This document shows positions 24,464-33,504 of a DNA stretch of 64,000 nt, in pieces. The DNA is from Candidatus Helarchaeota archaeon (GTDB lineage Archaea; Asgardarchaeota; Lokiarchaeia; Helarchaeales; RDOG01). A program made the position numbers and the translations under genes. Each line of letters begins with the position of its first letter. Position 1 is the first letter of the stretch. The DNA lies in NCBI GenBank assembly GCA_019058315.1, contig JAHPZH010000004.1, positions 62,001 to 126,000 of the forward strand, in the 5' to 3' direction. The notes under the pieces were generated by a model, which worked only from the letters and a program-made list of their open reading frames with translations, did no database searches and had not been told where the DNA came from.

Positions 24464-27094
24464 ATGAAAATGAAGGGATGTTTTTTGACAGCAGTTGAAG
24501 AGTTTTTTAACGGAAAAAATAAAATTTCAGATCGTGTTCATAATTCTAAGATTATTATAGAGCGAATGGAAGAAATAAACGGTACTTCCCAATTTTTTGC
24601 TGATAGATTGGATAGAAGAATTAAAAAATCAGCAGTTAATTCTCTTCCCGTAGTCGATACTTTCCTCGATTTCTTCCAAATTTCAATTTTAGAGACAATT
24701 TTACAATTTTTTGATCTTCGAGTTAAAGAAATAATCGTAGGCATGGAAAGAATCCCTGAGGAGGCTGTAATTTTTGCTCCTAATCATGAGACCGAAACAG
24801 AGCATCTATATCTTGCTCGTGCTTGTTGCGAAAGGAGGGATTTAGATTATCCTTTTAGAATTTTAAAATTTCTAAATCCTAAGCAAATCGCAAGGAAAAA
24901 ACAGGTTCCAATCTTTTTTGCAAAATATCAATTATTTAACTTGCCGATAGTCAGCACTCTTTTTTCATCTACTGCTTTCCCTGTGGAACGGGAAATAAAG
25001 GATACTAGATCATTAGAAATTGGCAGTAGATTTCTCCAAAGGGGGTCTAATATTCTAATTTATCCCGAAGGAACAAGAAATTTGGAGAAAAAAGCAAAAC
25101 CAAAATCTGGAGCGGTTCGTCTTGCCATTCAAAACAAAGTTCCAATTATTCCAGTTGGACATGTTGGCTTATATGAGCTAACTAAAGGTAGTTTCGTTCC
25201 GAGTAGAAACGGGTACTGGCATTGTGAGTTCGGTGAGCCAATATATTACGACAAATATTACAATCAAGAGGTTGATTACTTAACCTTAAGAGAATTAACC
25301 GACGAACTTATGGATGAAATAGAAAAACTAAAAGAAAATGGTAGGAGAAAAATAAAGGAATTAAATGAAATAAAAGACAATAAAGCATATAGTGGTCATA
25401 TTAATGAAGTGGTGGTACATAAATTTAATAAATTGAATAAGGTTCCAAACAACCCAATTGATTCTTTATTTCGGAGTTTCATGAATTTCACTTCAAAAAT
25501 CCCCATTATTGGAGAACGAGTTGATTCCTTTTTTCATTTCTTAGTTCGTTTGGGTGTTGATTCTTTAATAAATCCGTTAACTTTTGACGTCAAAATTAAT
25601 GGTAAGGAAAACCTAGAAGGTGTAAAACCCGCTGTAATTTGTTCTAATCATGAATCTTTTCTAGAAATTGGACTATATGGTTTGTATTTAATTGATCCTA
25701 AAATGACAAATTATTATGGTTATCTACTACCTGGAGATAATAATAGCATAGATAAAACTTGGTTTATGATGAAGAAGGAACTTGCAGAAATGCCAATTGT
25801 TTCCAGTTGGACTCTTTCTGCTGGTGGTTTTCCGGTAAGAAGAGGGGAAAGTGACAAAGAAGCAATGCGAGTTGCAGAAGAATTAATTAAACGAAATAGA
25901 AATGTGGTAATGTTTCCTCAACAGACTACTTATCCTGAAATTGACGTAGATTCCGGAAAAACTGGAGCAGTGCGCTTAGCAATTGATGCTAAGAGACCAG
26001 TGATTCCAGTATCTATTAAGGGATCACACAATGCTATGAAAAGAGGAGTTTTACAACTTCTTTTCCCACCCAAAGCATTTCCTATTGAAATTAATATTGG
26101 AAAACCGATTTATTATGAAGAATATTATGATAAGGAACCCACATATGAAGAATTGAAGACATTAACTAGAGATTTAATGATTAAAATAAAAGATATGCAA
26201 GATAAGAAAATCGTTGAATATAAGGAAAATAATAATAGAATTCATTCACCAGTAGATTGGATATTTAAAAGTATAGGAAATTTAGTGGGATTACCAAGAA
26301 GAAATTTGCAGGATTCGACTAGAAAACTCCCTTTTGAAAAAATTGTAAATAAAATAACTGATTCAGCAGGAATTACAAGCACAGTTAGTAAAAAAGACAA
26401 GTCAAAAGAACCAGTTTCATTAAATATGATTGATTCATACTTAATGCGTTTGAAGAAACAAGGAGAAAAATTAGGATTATTTCCATTCTTAGACGATCTT
26501 TTTTATTCTTTTACAAAACGTTCATTGGATTTACTAATAAAGAATCTATATAATTTCAAAGTTGAGGGTGCTGAAAATATACCTACTAACGGAGACGTAG
26601 GAGTAATCCTTCTAGCCCAAAGTGGGTCTCAACTTGATTTTGTTATGGGAAGTTGTATTATTCCTGAAAAAGTTCACTTTATGATTGATTCTAAAACTTA
26701 CAAAATGCCTGTTGTATCGACGCTTCTTCAATCTCTTGGGTTTTTTCGTCAATCCGTCTCACAGACAGATTTTGGACCACTTTTACATGTTAGAGATCTG
26801 TTAAAAAGCAAGAAGATTGTTGGAATTTTTCCTCAAATTAAAGGAAAAGAAAACATGATTAAATACATTGCAGGCATTTTAAAAATGGCAATTGATGGGA
26901 AACCGACTATTATCGTTCCACTAGCAATTAAAGGGACAGACACACCAATTCCACCTGTCAATATTAATGTGGCGATAGGTAAACCAATAGGACCATTCAA
27001 AAGAATGAAACGAGAGAAAAGGTACGAACTTGCAGAAGAAATATATAATAATATCAAAGATGTGAAAACTCAAGCCTATGAGATGAGAAAATAA
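24464..27094 (+). CDS. Triple-domain LPLAT/PlsC-like acyltransferase fusion
   Basis: The 876-residue protein contains three acyltransferase-like domains. Domain 1 has NHETETE (about 107), FPVERE and YPEGTRN (about 200) with PKSGAVRLAI and IIPVGHVG. Domain 2 has NHESFLE (about 395), FPVRRGE, FPQQTT (about 484) with GKTGAVRLAI and VIPVSIKG. Domain 3 has AQSGSQLD (about 719), FPQIKGKEN (about 789) and IVPLAIKG; its catalytic His is replaced, so it is probably inactive. In domains 1 and 2 the usual HX4D is HX4E. PlsC-type enzymes acylate glycerophosphates; archaeal lipids are normally ether-linked, so the substrate is open. First gene of a seven-gene run. Confidence 0.8.
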   Translation: MKMKGCFLTAVEEFFNGKNKISDRVHNSKIIIERMEEINGTSQFFADRLDRRIKKSAVNSLPVVDTFLDFFQISILETILQFFDLRVKEIIVGMERIPEEAVIFAPNHETETEHLYLARACCERRDLDYPFRILKFLNPKQIARKKQVPIFFAKYQLFNLPIVSTLFSSTAFPVEREIKDTRSLEIGSRFLQRGSNILIYPEGTRNLEKKAKPKSGAVRLAIQNKVPIIPVGHVGLYELTKGSFVPSRNGYWHCEFGEPIYYDKYYNQEVDYLTLRELTDELMDEIEKLKENGRRKIKELNEIKDNKAYSGHINEVVVHKFNKLNKVPNNPIDSLFRSFMNFTSKIPIIGERVDSFFHFLVRLGVDSLINPLTFDVKINGKENLEGVKPAVICSNHESFLEIGLYGLYLIDPKMTNYYGYLLPGDNNSIDKTWFMMKKELAEMPIVSSWTLSAGGFPVRRGESDKEAMRVAEELIKRNRNVVMFPQQTTYPEIDVDSGKTGAVRLAIDAKRPVIPVSIKGSHNAMKRGVLQLLFPPKAFPIEINIGKPIYYEEYYDKEPTYEELKTLTRDLMIKIKDMQDKKIVEYKENNNRIHSPVDWIFKSIGNLVGLPRRNLQDSTRKLPFEKIVNKITDSAGITSTVSKKDKSKEPVSLNMIDSYLMRLKKQGEKLGLFPFLDDLFYSFTKRSLDLLIKNLYNFKVEGAENIPTNGDVGVILLAQSGSQLDFVMGSCIIPEKVHFMIDSKTYKMPVVSTLLQSLGFFRQSVSQTDFGPLLHVRDLLKSKKIVGIFPQIKGKENMIKYIAGILKMAIDGKPTIIVPLAIKGTDTPIPPVNINVAIGKPIGPFKRMKREKRYELAEEIYNNIKDVKTQAYEMRK

Positions 27095-27109
27095 TTAGAG
27101 GATAGTTTA

Positions 27110-28486
27110 TTGACGGAATTCACAGAACCAATTCATGCAAAGGAATATGAAAATTTGCCATCCGAGCAAAAAAAGCAAGTAATTAGTCTAAATTACGGTA
27201 AGAAAATGTTACAATTAAAGATTCCAAAACATAATTTTAATGGTCTTATTGAACCAACCGAATTAAAACAAACAAATTCAGATAATCTAAAAATGCTAAA
27301 TAATGCATTAGATAATCCACATAATTGTAATTTGGAAGAATTAATTAAAAATAAGAAAGTATGTATTCTTTTAGAAGATGGAACTAGAAAATCACAACAT
27401 GAATTAATAATTGATGTTGTGACTAACAGATTACAATCTGCAAATAAAATCTCTTATGTAATAACTACTGGGTCTCATGATCCAGATACGGATGAGAATG
27501 AAAAGATAACTGACGCTATTATGGTAGCTGTTGAAAAACATCTAATTCCAAATGTTGAAATTTTAATCCATGATTGCTTCAAACATGAATATATCGATGT
27601 GGGTACAACTAGTTTTGGAACTAAAGTACTAATAAATAAGTTTGCATCCAATTATGATGTTTATTTTGTAATTTCTGATATGAAAACTCATTATTTTGCT
27701 GGATATTCAAATCCAATTAAGAATTTTCTTCCTGGAATTTGTGCTTATGAGACAATTGAAAAAAATCATTCATTAGCACTAGATGATTATTCAACTTTTT
27801 GCAGACACCCTTTACATCCCGAAAAAAACAAAAAAAGACAACCTTTAGCAGAAGATATGCTTGAAGCTGTTTATTTGATGACAAAAAATGCCAATATATT
27901 TGTTTTAGGATTAATTTCTTTAAAAAACAAGATAATATGGTGTGAAGCTGGAGATTTAGCAACTGTTACGGCTAATGGGATTCAAAAAGTAAATCAAATT
28001 GGAAGTTTCGTTTTAGAAGAAAAATCTGATTTTATTATAGTTTCTGCTGGGGGATATCCTTATGATGGTAGTCTTTATGATTCTCAAAGGGCTTTAGAAT
28101 TAACTAAAAATGCTCTAAAAGACGGAGGGGAAATTCTGTTCTTAGCCGAATGTGGAATTGGAGATGGCATCGCACCAAATGAGAAGGCTAAGAAATTTTT
28201 CTATGATGAATTATCAAAACCGTTAGATGAGGTTTTAAGAGGTATAGAAAAAGAATATAAATTATATACTCATAAAGCATATAAATTTGCTAAATTATTA
28301 AAAAATTCAAAAATTTGGGTTAAATCAGGTTTAAATAAAGAAATTTTAGAAAATATTCACTTAAATCCAATCATTGATAATCCTCAAAAAATTATTGATA
28401 ATTGGATAAATCAAAAACCAAATGCCAAAATTACTGCATTTAATCATGGCAGCAAATTGGCTATTTATATTAATAATGGAGGTTGA
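27110..28486 (+). CDS. LarA-family (lactate racemase-like, nickel-pincer) protein
   Basis: The 458-residue protein has the N-terminal family block (SLNYGKKMLQLKIPKHN), LEDGTRKSQHELI (about 89), ITTGSHDPD (about 120), and MKTHYFAGYSNPIKNFLPG (about 191-210). The His and Lys there correspond to the residues that act in catalysis and hold the nickel pincer cofactor in LarA. Family members racemise or epimerise 2-hydroxy acids. A TTG start at 27110 lies 15 bases after the acyltransferase gene. No cofactor genes larB, larC or larE are in the window. The exact substrate is unknown. Confidence 0.75.
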   Translation: MTEFTEPIHAKEYENLPSEQKKQVISLNYGKKMLQLKIPKHNFNGLIEPTELKQTNSDNLKMLNNALDNPHNCNLEELIKNKKVCILLEDGTRKSQHELIIDVVTNRLQSANKISYVITTGSHDPDTDENEKITDAIMVAVEKHLIPNVEILIHDCFKHEYIDVGTTSFGTKVLINKFASNYDVYFVISDMKTHYFAGYSNPIKNFLPGICAYETIEKNHSLALDDYSTFCRHPLHPEKNKKRQPLAEDMLEAVYLMTKNANIFVLGLISLKNKIIWCEAGDLATVTANGIQKVNQIGSFVLEEKSDFIIVSAGGYPYDGSLYDSQRALELTKNALKDGGEILFLAECGIGDGIAPNEKAKKFFYDELSKPLDEVLRGIEKEYKLYTHKAYKFAKLLKNSKIWVKSGLNKEILENIHLNPIIDNPQKIIDNWINQKPNAKITAFNHGSKLAIYINNGG

Positions 28487-28489
28487 AAC

Positions 28490-29956
28490 ATGGCAATAAT
28501 AACAAATGAAGACGTAAATTTAAATGAAAAGAAAGCAATAATATTCGACTGGGATGGAACGCTGTTCAACAGCTTTCCAGCAATTAAAACAGCAACCAAA
28601 GATGTATTAGAAAGATTTGATATTGACTATCCCGTTGATGATGCAGTCATACAATTTTTAAATCTAATGGAAGAAATCAATACAAGTACTCTTTCAGAAA
28701 TAGTATTAAATTCATATAAAATATTAAATAAAATAACATTTATCAAAAATCTATCATATACAAAGAAATTACAATTACTATTTCTGATATATTCAACATA
28801 TAAAAAATACAATGAACAATCTCAATTATTTAAGGGAACTGTCGAGTTATTAAACAATCTATCTAAAAAATTTGATTTGGCAATCTTTACAAGTTCAAAG
28901 AGAAAGGTTATTTTAGAATTATTAGAAAAATTCGGTATTAAAGAATATTTCAAATCCGTCTTAAGTATGGATGATGTTAACAACCCAAAACCAAACCCAG
29001 AAGGTATATTGAAAGCAATATCAGAATTAAATCATGGCCCCGATAACATAATTTATGTAGGCGATTTAAAAACAGACATTTTAGCTGCTAGAGCTGCAAA
29101 TATCAGTTCTATAGCCGTATATAATGGTCTAGTTCAAAGGGAAGAAATTTTAAATCAACAGCCAGATTTATTCTGTGAGCATATAACAGAACTCTCAAAA
29201 TTCTTTGATTTCCCAGAAATCCAAGTTGACCCAAAGGCTGATTTTGAAGCAGATATAGAGTTCCATGCAAAAAAGATAAAAACATATGTTAGAGAAGAAT
29301 TTAATATATTCGAATTATTAGATAACGTTGTTCCAAAAAATTTGGAAACAGAACATGTTATTAAAATAGTAGGCGATCCCTTAGGTTTCATTGGAGCAAT
29401 TGTTGAGGATGTTATTACTAATTATACCCATGGGGAATTTGAAATGAGTTCTGAACTCGATGTATTTACAGGTTTAGAAGAAGATTTATTGCGATCATTA
29501 GGTCTAATTATCATCCATTTTGTTAATGAACGATCCAACAATATGATTAAAAGAATCGTTGAAAATGAATTACTTCGTATTCCATCTAATATTATGCTAG
29601 GTCTTCTAAAGATATCATTAAAAAATTTATATCCAGAAGGATATAAAGAAAATTTTAAAACATTTTTCTTAGGATTATTCCAAAGAATTATTCCACAAGA
29701 TATTTATGATGAGCTAGAGACACTAGATCCACATGAATTTTCAAATCACGTTCTAGAAGGATGCGAACTTGCTTTAATCGATTTAGGATTAAAAAAATCA
29801 GGAGAATTTAATATTCCTATGAATGAACTAGCTTTTAGACCGTTCAATTTCGTCCTTAAATTCATAAATCAAACATTTGGAAGGATGTTCGAACGCTATA
29901 GGAAAATTGCATTGGATATTTTAGAAAATGATTTCAGACGTCTACCAACGAATTAA
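28490..29956 (+). CDS. HAD phosphatase domain fused to a helical domain
   Basis: Residues ~15-235 form a phosphoglycolate-phosphatase-like HAD domain: FDWDGTLFNS, FTSSKRKVILEL, NPKPNPEG and GDLKTDILAARAANI, giving all four catalytic motifs. Residues ~240-488 are a separate, mostly helical domain (FNIFELLDNVVPKNLE, GAIVEDVITNYTHGEFEM) that I do not recognise. The start lies three bases after the LarA-like stop, so the genes are co-translated. The fusion suggests that a phosphorylated intermediate or carrier belongs to the same pathway. Confidence 0.75.
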   Translation: MAIITNEDVNLNEKKAIIFDWDGTLFNSFPAIKTATKDVLERFDIDYPVDDAVIQFLNLMEEINTSTLSEIVLNSYKILNKITFIKNLSYTKKLQLLFLIYSTYKKYNEQSQLFKGTVELLNNLSKKFDLAIFTSSKRKVILELLEKFGIKEYFKSVLSMDDVNNPKPNPEGILKAISELNHGPDNIIYVGDLKTDILAARAANISSIAVYNGLVQREEILNQQPDLFCEHITELSKFFDFPEIQVDPKADFEADIEFHAKKIKTYVREEFNIFELLDNVVPKNLETEHVIKIVGDPLGFIGAIVEDVITNYTHGEFEMSSELDVFTGLEEDLLRSLGLIIIHFVNERSNNMIKRIVENELLRIPSNIMLGLLKISLKNLYPEGYKENFKTFFLGLFQRIIPQDIYDELETLDPHEFSNHVLEGCELALIDLGLKKSGEFNIPMNELAFRPFNFVLKFINQTFGRMFERYRKIALDILENDFRRLPTN

Positions 29957-29968
29957 CAGGTGATGTAA

Positions 29969-30997
29969 ATTAAAAAGAAGATCGGTATTCCTAGAAGTTT
30001 ATTGTATTATAAATATTATCCCATATGGAAGGCATTTTTTGAAGAACTGGACTTTGAAGTAGTTTTAAGTGATAAAACTAATAATAAAATCATGGATGAA
30101 GGGAGCAGATACGCTATAGACGAAATCTGTATTCCTTTAAAACTCTACTACGGTCATGTTCTTAATTTAATTCGAAAAGAAATTGATTATCTATTCGTTC
30201 CACGATATATTTCCACCACTTTCGGCACATATATGTGCCCAAAGTTTTTAGGTCTACCAGATATGGTAAGAGGAACTCTAGATAACCTTCCAACGATTAT
30301 AGAACTTGAAATTGATTTGAGAAAAAAGCCGAATTTTTATTCTGCTTACGAAACTGGGAGACAATTGAATAGACCTGTCTCTAAAATAATGAAGGCATTC
30401 AATAAATCAATTAAAATATATAAGTTTTTTAGAGAAATAATGGAAAGAGGATTTACATTTCAACAAGCTCTTGCTCTAATAAATAAAAATCCTTCAGAAA
30501 TACCACAAAAAGCAGAGGAAAATAATGCAGAAGCTACTATAGCAATAATAGGGCACGGATATAATATTCATGAACCCTTTATTAACATGGATTTGTTAAA
30601 AAAACTGAAAAAAATGAATGTAAAAGTAATAACATTGGAGAATTTGCCTATAGATATTTTCAAAAAACGAACTATAATCACAAACACCCTAAAAAATTAT
30701 TGGGGTAACGAAGAAGAAATTCTATCCGCAATGAATTATTTATTTGAACAGAAAGATATTGACGGGATAATCTTCATTTGTAGCTTTTGTTGTGGTCCTG
30801 ATTCGTTAATTGATGAAATAATTACAAGAGATGCAAAAAAAATTAATCTTCCATACATCTGCCTTGTTTTAGATGAGCATTCAGGACAAGCTGGAGTAAT
30901 AACAAGGATTGAAGCATTTGTTGATATGATAATTCGTAAGAAGAAAACATTGAAATTAGAAAAAATAGAAAAAATAAAACTAAAAACACCAGATTAA
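29969..30997 (+). CDS. DUF2229-type Fe-S protein A (acyl-CoA dehydratase activase-related)
   Basis: The conserved N-terminus KKKIGIPRSLLYYKYYPIW begins before any ATG, GTG or suitable TTG. The frame opens after TAA at 29966, and ATT 29969 lies five bases after AGGTGA, so an ATT start (342 aa) is the best reading; TTG 30002 would remove the family N-terminus. Cys residues in CIPLKL, MCPKFL and ICSFCCGPDS match positions in the DUF2229 region of large single-chain activases and could bind a 4Fe-4S cluster. It should form a complex with the next two products in ATP-driven electron transfer (inference). Confidence 0.7.
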   Translation: MKKKIGIPRSLLYYKYYPIWKAFFEELDFEVVLSDKTNNKIMDEGSRYAIDEICIPLKLYYGHVLNLIRKEIDYLFVPRYISTTFGTYMCPKFLGLPDMVRGTLDNLPTIIELEIDLRKKPNFYSAYETGRQLNRPVSKIMKAFNKSIKIYKFFREIMERGFTFQQALALINKNPSEIPQKAEENNAEATIAIIGHGYNIHEPFINMDLLKKLKKMNVKVITLENLPIDIFKKRTIITNTLKNYWGNEEEILSAMNYLFEQKDIDGIIFICSFCCGPDSLIDEIITRDAKKINLPYICLVLDEHSGQAGVITRIEAFVDMIIRKKKTLKLEKIEKIKLKTPD

Positions 30998-31023
30998 CGA
31001 ATATAAATCGGTGAATACAGTAA

Positions 31024-32139
31024 ATGTTAGTGACTTTCCCTCATATGGGCAATTGTTGGCCTGCTTTCAAAAGCCTTTGCGAAAATATGGGTGCAGATGT
31101 CTATTTACCCAATGAAAATAACACTCAACAGTTAAAAGTAGGATTAAAACATTCCCCTGAATGGGTTTGTTTTCCATTTAAAGTCACACTTTCAAATTTT
31201 GTTGAATGTCTTGAGAATAACGTGAATAAAATAGTAATGGCCACAGATTGCGGACCATGTAGATTCGGATTCTATTATGCTGTCCAAGAGCGCATTTTAA
31301 AAGATTTAGGCTATGAATTTGATATGTATCATCTCCCTCAAGGAGATCTTTTAACTTTAGAATGGGCGGATTTCCTCAGATCAATTTGTGAAGATAAATC
31401 CTATGCTACAACATTAAACATCTATAGGACAGCAAGGGTTTATTTAATGAAATGTCAATTAATTCAAATCACAGAAAAATTAGAAGGTAAAACTAGGTGT
31501 TATGAAAAAAATAAAGGAGATACAACTAGATGCCTTAAACGTTGCGTTAGAATGATTGACGATGCTAAAACTTACTCTCAATTGAGAAAAACAAGATGGA
31601 AAATTAAGGAAGAATTTAAGAAGATTGATCAACACAAACACAATGGTCAAGCTCTTAAAGTAGGTTTAACTGGGGAGATTCAAGTAACTTTGGATCCTTT
31701 TGTTAACCACGATATTAAACGAAAATTGGGAGAATTGGGATGCGAAGTCCATATGGACTTGAGTCTATATGATTGGATGAAGCACAAATTCCATATTAAT
31801 TTCCATAGAAAATATGTTGAATATTTAAGTAAAACACATAAAAAAATCGGGGGAATTCAATTGGATATTGGAGGAGAGGCATACTGGGTTTTAGGCGAAT
31901 ACATAAATTGGGCTCATAAGGGGTTTGATGGATTTGTACATATTTATCCATTTACTTGTATGCCTGAAATAACCGCGAAATCCATTATAACGAAATGGTA
32001 TGGCGACGAACGCTTTCAACTCCCTCCAGCATTTTTCGGATTTGACGAACACGCTGGAGAAGCCGGTTTAGTTACCCGACTGGAGGCATATACCGATTTA
32101 TTAAAAGCAAAAAAGGAGAAAAAAAATGGTAATAGTTGA
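31024..32139 (+). CDS. DUF2229-type Fe-S protein B (2-hydroxyacyl-CoA dehydratase/BcrC-related)
   Basis: The 371-residue protein has FPHMGNCWPAFKSLCENMG at its start, CFPFKVTL near 50, TDCGPCRFGFYY near 78, and a C-terminal IYPFTCMPEITAKS with FDEHAGEAGLVTRLEAY. These blocks correspond to the second part of the large activase-related proteins; the final block is shared with the preceding gene (DEHSGQAGVITRIEA). Conserved Cys could hold a 4Fe-4S cluster. CGGTGA lies nine bases before ATG 31024. The activase gene overlaps its end by 14 bases. Confidence 0.72.
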   Translation: MLVTFPHMGNCWPAFKSLCENMGADVYLPNENNTQQLKVGLKHSPEWVCFPFKVTLSNFVECLENNVNKIVMATDCGPCRFGFYYAVQERILKDLGYEFDMYHLPQGDLLTLEWADFLRSICEDKSYATTLNIYRTARVYLMKCQLIQITEKLEGKTRCYEKNKGDTTRCLKRCVRMIDDAKTYSQLRKTRWKIKEEFKKIDQHKHNGQALKVGLTGEIQVTLDPFVNHDIKRKLGELGCEVHMDLSLYDWMKHKFHINFHRKYVEYLSKTHKKIGGIQLDIGGEAYWVLGEYINWAHKGFDGFVHIYPFTCMPEITAKSIITKWYGDERFQLPPAFFGFDEHAGEAGLVTRLEAYTDLLKAKKEKKNGNS

Positions 32140-33130
32140 AGAAAAAGTATCTGATAAAAAAACTTTTGGTGATTTATACTTAGGCATTGATGTAGGAAGT
32201 GTTTCTACAAAATTTGCAATAATTGATGACAATATGGAGCTGAAATATGCCACTTGGGCAAGATCTAAAGGCTCACCTATTACCTCTATCCAAGAAGGAT
32301 TTGATAGTTTAAGAAAAAGTCTATCTGATGAAATGGAATCACGGATTAAAGGAGTAGGAACCACAGGATCTGCAAGATACTTAACTAAAGCACTTGTGGG
32401 TGCAGATATTGCAAAAACTGAAATTATTGCTCATGCAGTGGCAGCATCTTACTATATTCCTGGCGTTAGAACCATCTTGGAAATTGGAGGTCAAGATAGT
32501 AAAGTAATACTGCTGAAAGATGGAATTATAACCGATTTTGCCATGAATTCTATTTGTGCAGCAGGAACTGGTTCATTTCTTGATCATCAAGCACACAGGT
32601 TGGGAATAGCTATAGAAGAATTTGGTGAGATGGCAGCTAAATCAAAAGTAGGGGTAGTTATTGCTGGTAGATGCACTGTTTTTGCAGAATCAGACATGAT
32701 ACATAAACAACAGATGGGACATTCTAAAGAAGATATAATAAAAGGACTTTGTGAAGCATTGGTTCGAAATTATTTGAATAATGTTTGTAAAGGAAAGAAA
32801 TTAGAACCACCAATCACTTTTCAAGGTGGAGTTGCTGCAAATTCGGGAATAAAAACAGCCTTTGAAAAGGAACTAGGGCATGATATTATAATTCATGATT
32901 ATTTCCTTACGATGGGAGCAATAGGAGCTGCAATGTTAGCAAGAGAGCATATTTTAGGTGAAAATACAACAACTAGCTTTCGTGGATTTAAAGTTAGTGA
33001 TATGAAATTTACACCAAAAGCTTTCAATTGTTCTGATTGTCCCAACCAATGTGAAGTCACTTATGTTGAGAAGGATGGCGGAGATATTATTGCTCGTTGG
33101 GGCGATAGATGTGGTAAATGGACTATGTAG
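32126..33130 (+). CDS. BadF/BadG/HgdC-type ATPase (activase)
   Basis: The 334-residue protein is an ASKHA-fold ATPase: GIDVGSVSTKFAIID (about 18-32), GVGTTGSAR, EIGGQDSKVI, and the two cluster Cys in SICAAGTGSFLDHQA and AGRCTVFAESDM, which in HgdC bridge a 4Fe-4S cluster between two subunits. Known relatives use ATP to push an electron at very low potential into a dehydratase or reductase. The extra C-terminus (CSDCPNQC ... GDRCGKW) is as found after this domain in single-chain relatives, where DUF2229 follows. Here the DUF2229 parts are separate upstream genes. Confidence 0.85.
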   Translation: MVIVEEKVSDKKTFGDLYLGIDVGSVSTKFAIIDDNMELKYATWARSKGSPITSIQEGFDSLRKSLSDEMESRIKGVGTTGSARYLTKALVGADIAKTEIIAHAVAASYYIPGVRTILEIGGQDSKVILLKDGIITDFAMNSICAAGTGSFLDHQAHRLGIAIEEFGEMAAKSKVGVVIAGRCTVFAESDMIHKQQMGHSKEDIIKGLCEALVRNYLNNVCKGKKLEPPITFQGGVAANSGIKTAFEKELGHDIIIHDYFLTMGAIGAAMLAREHILGENTTTSFRGFKVSDMKFTPKAFNCSDCPNQCEVTYVEKDGGDIIARWGDRCGKWTM

Positions 33131-33138
33131 GTGATTTT

Positions 33139-33324
33139 ATGGCGTATGTTATTAGAAAAACCCTAGATGTCCTTATTAATCGCTTTATTTTTGAAGATCG
33201 TGTTAGAATTTCGGAATTTGTAGATATGATAACAGATAATTTATATAAGATTCTGCCAAAAAATTTGGTAAGACCTGTTCATGAAATATTAGATGCTTTT
33301 GTCGACGAACTCATGTGGAGTTAA
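33139..33324 (+). CDS. Small helical protein, 61 aa, operon-linked to activase
   Basis: ATG 33139 has GGTGATTT directly upstream and follows the activase stop by eight bases; an open GTG/ATG at 33118 would overlap the activase. The product is amphipathic and helical (VIRKTLDVLINRFIFEDRVR, EILDAFVDELMWS) with no Cys. It is the last gene of the run and may be a small subunit or stabiliser of the Fe-S complex. No family recognised. Confidence 0.55.
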   Translation: MAYVIRKTLDVLINRFIFEDRVRISEFVDMITDNLYKILPKNLVRPVHEILDAFVDELMWS

Positions 33325-33400
33325 TGTATTTTTATTTTTTATAATTTATACTGTCCTTTTTTCAGAAAAAAGAAAAATATTATAAGACCATTAAATAGGT

Positions 33401-33410
33401 TTTTATAAGT
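33401..33410 (+). promoter_or_regulatory. TATA-like box before tes
   Basis: TTTTATAAGT lies in the 180-base gap between the small operon protein and the radical SAM gene, about 95 bases before the TTG start. It suggests separate transcription of the radical SAM gene. Confidence 0.3.
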
Positions 33411-33504
33411 TATTTTTCAGACTAATAAGCGATAGAATATTATTTAGCACAAATTTTACTATTACATTAAATTAAAATTATTTGTAAATGGAGCGATTTT
33501 AAAA

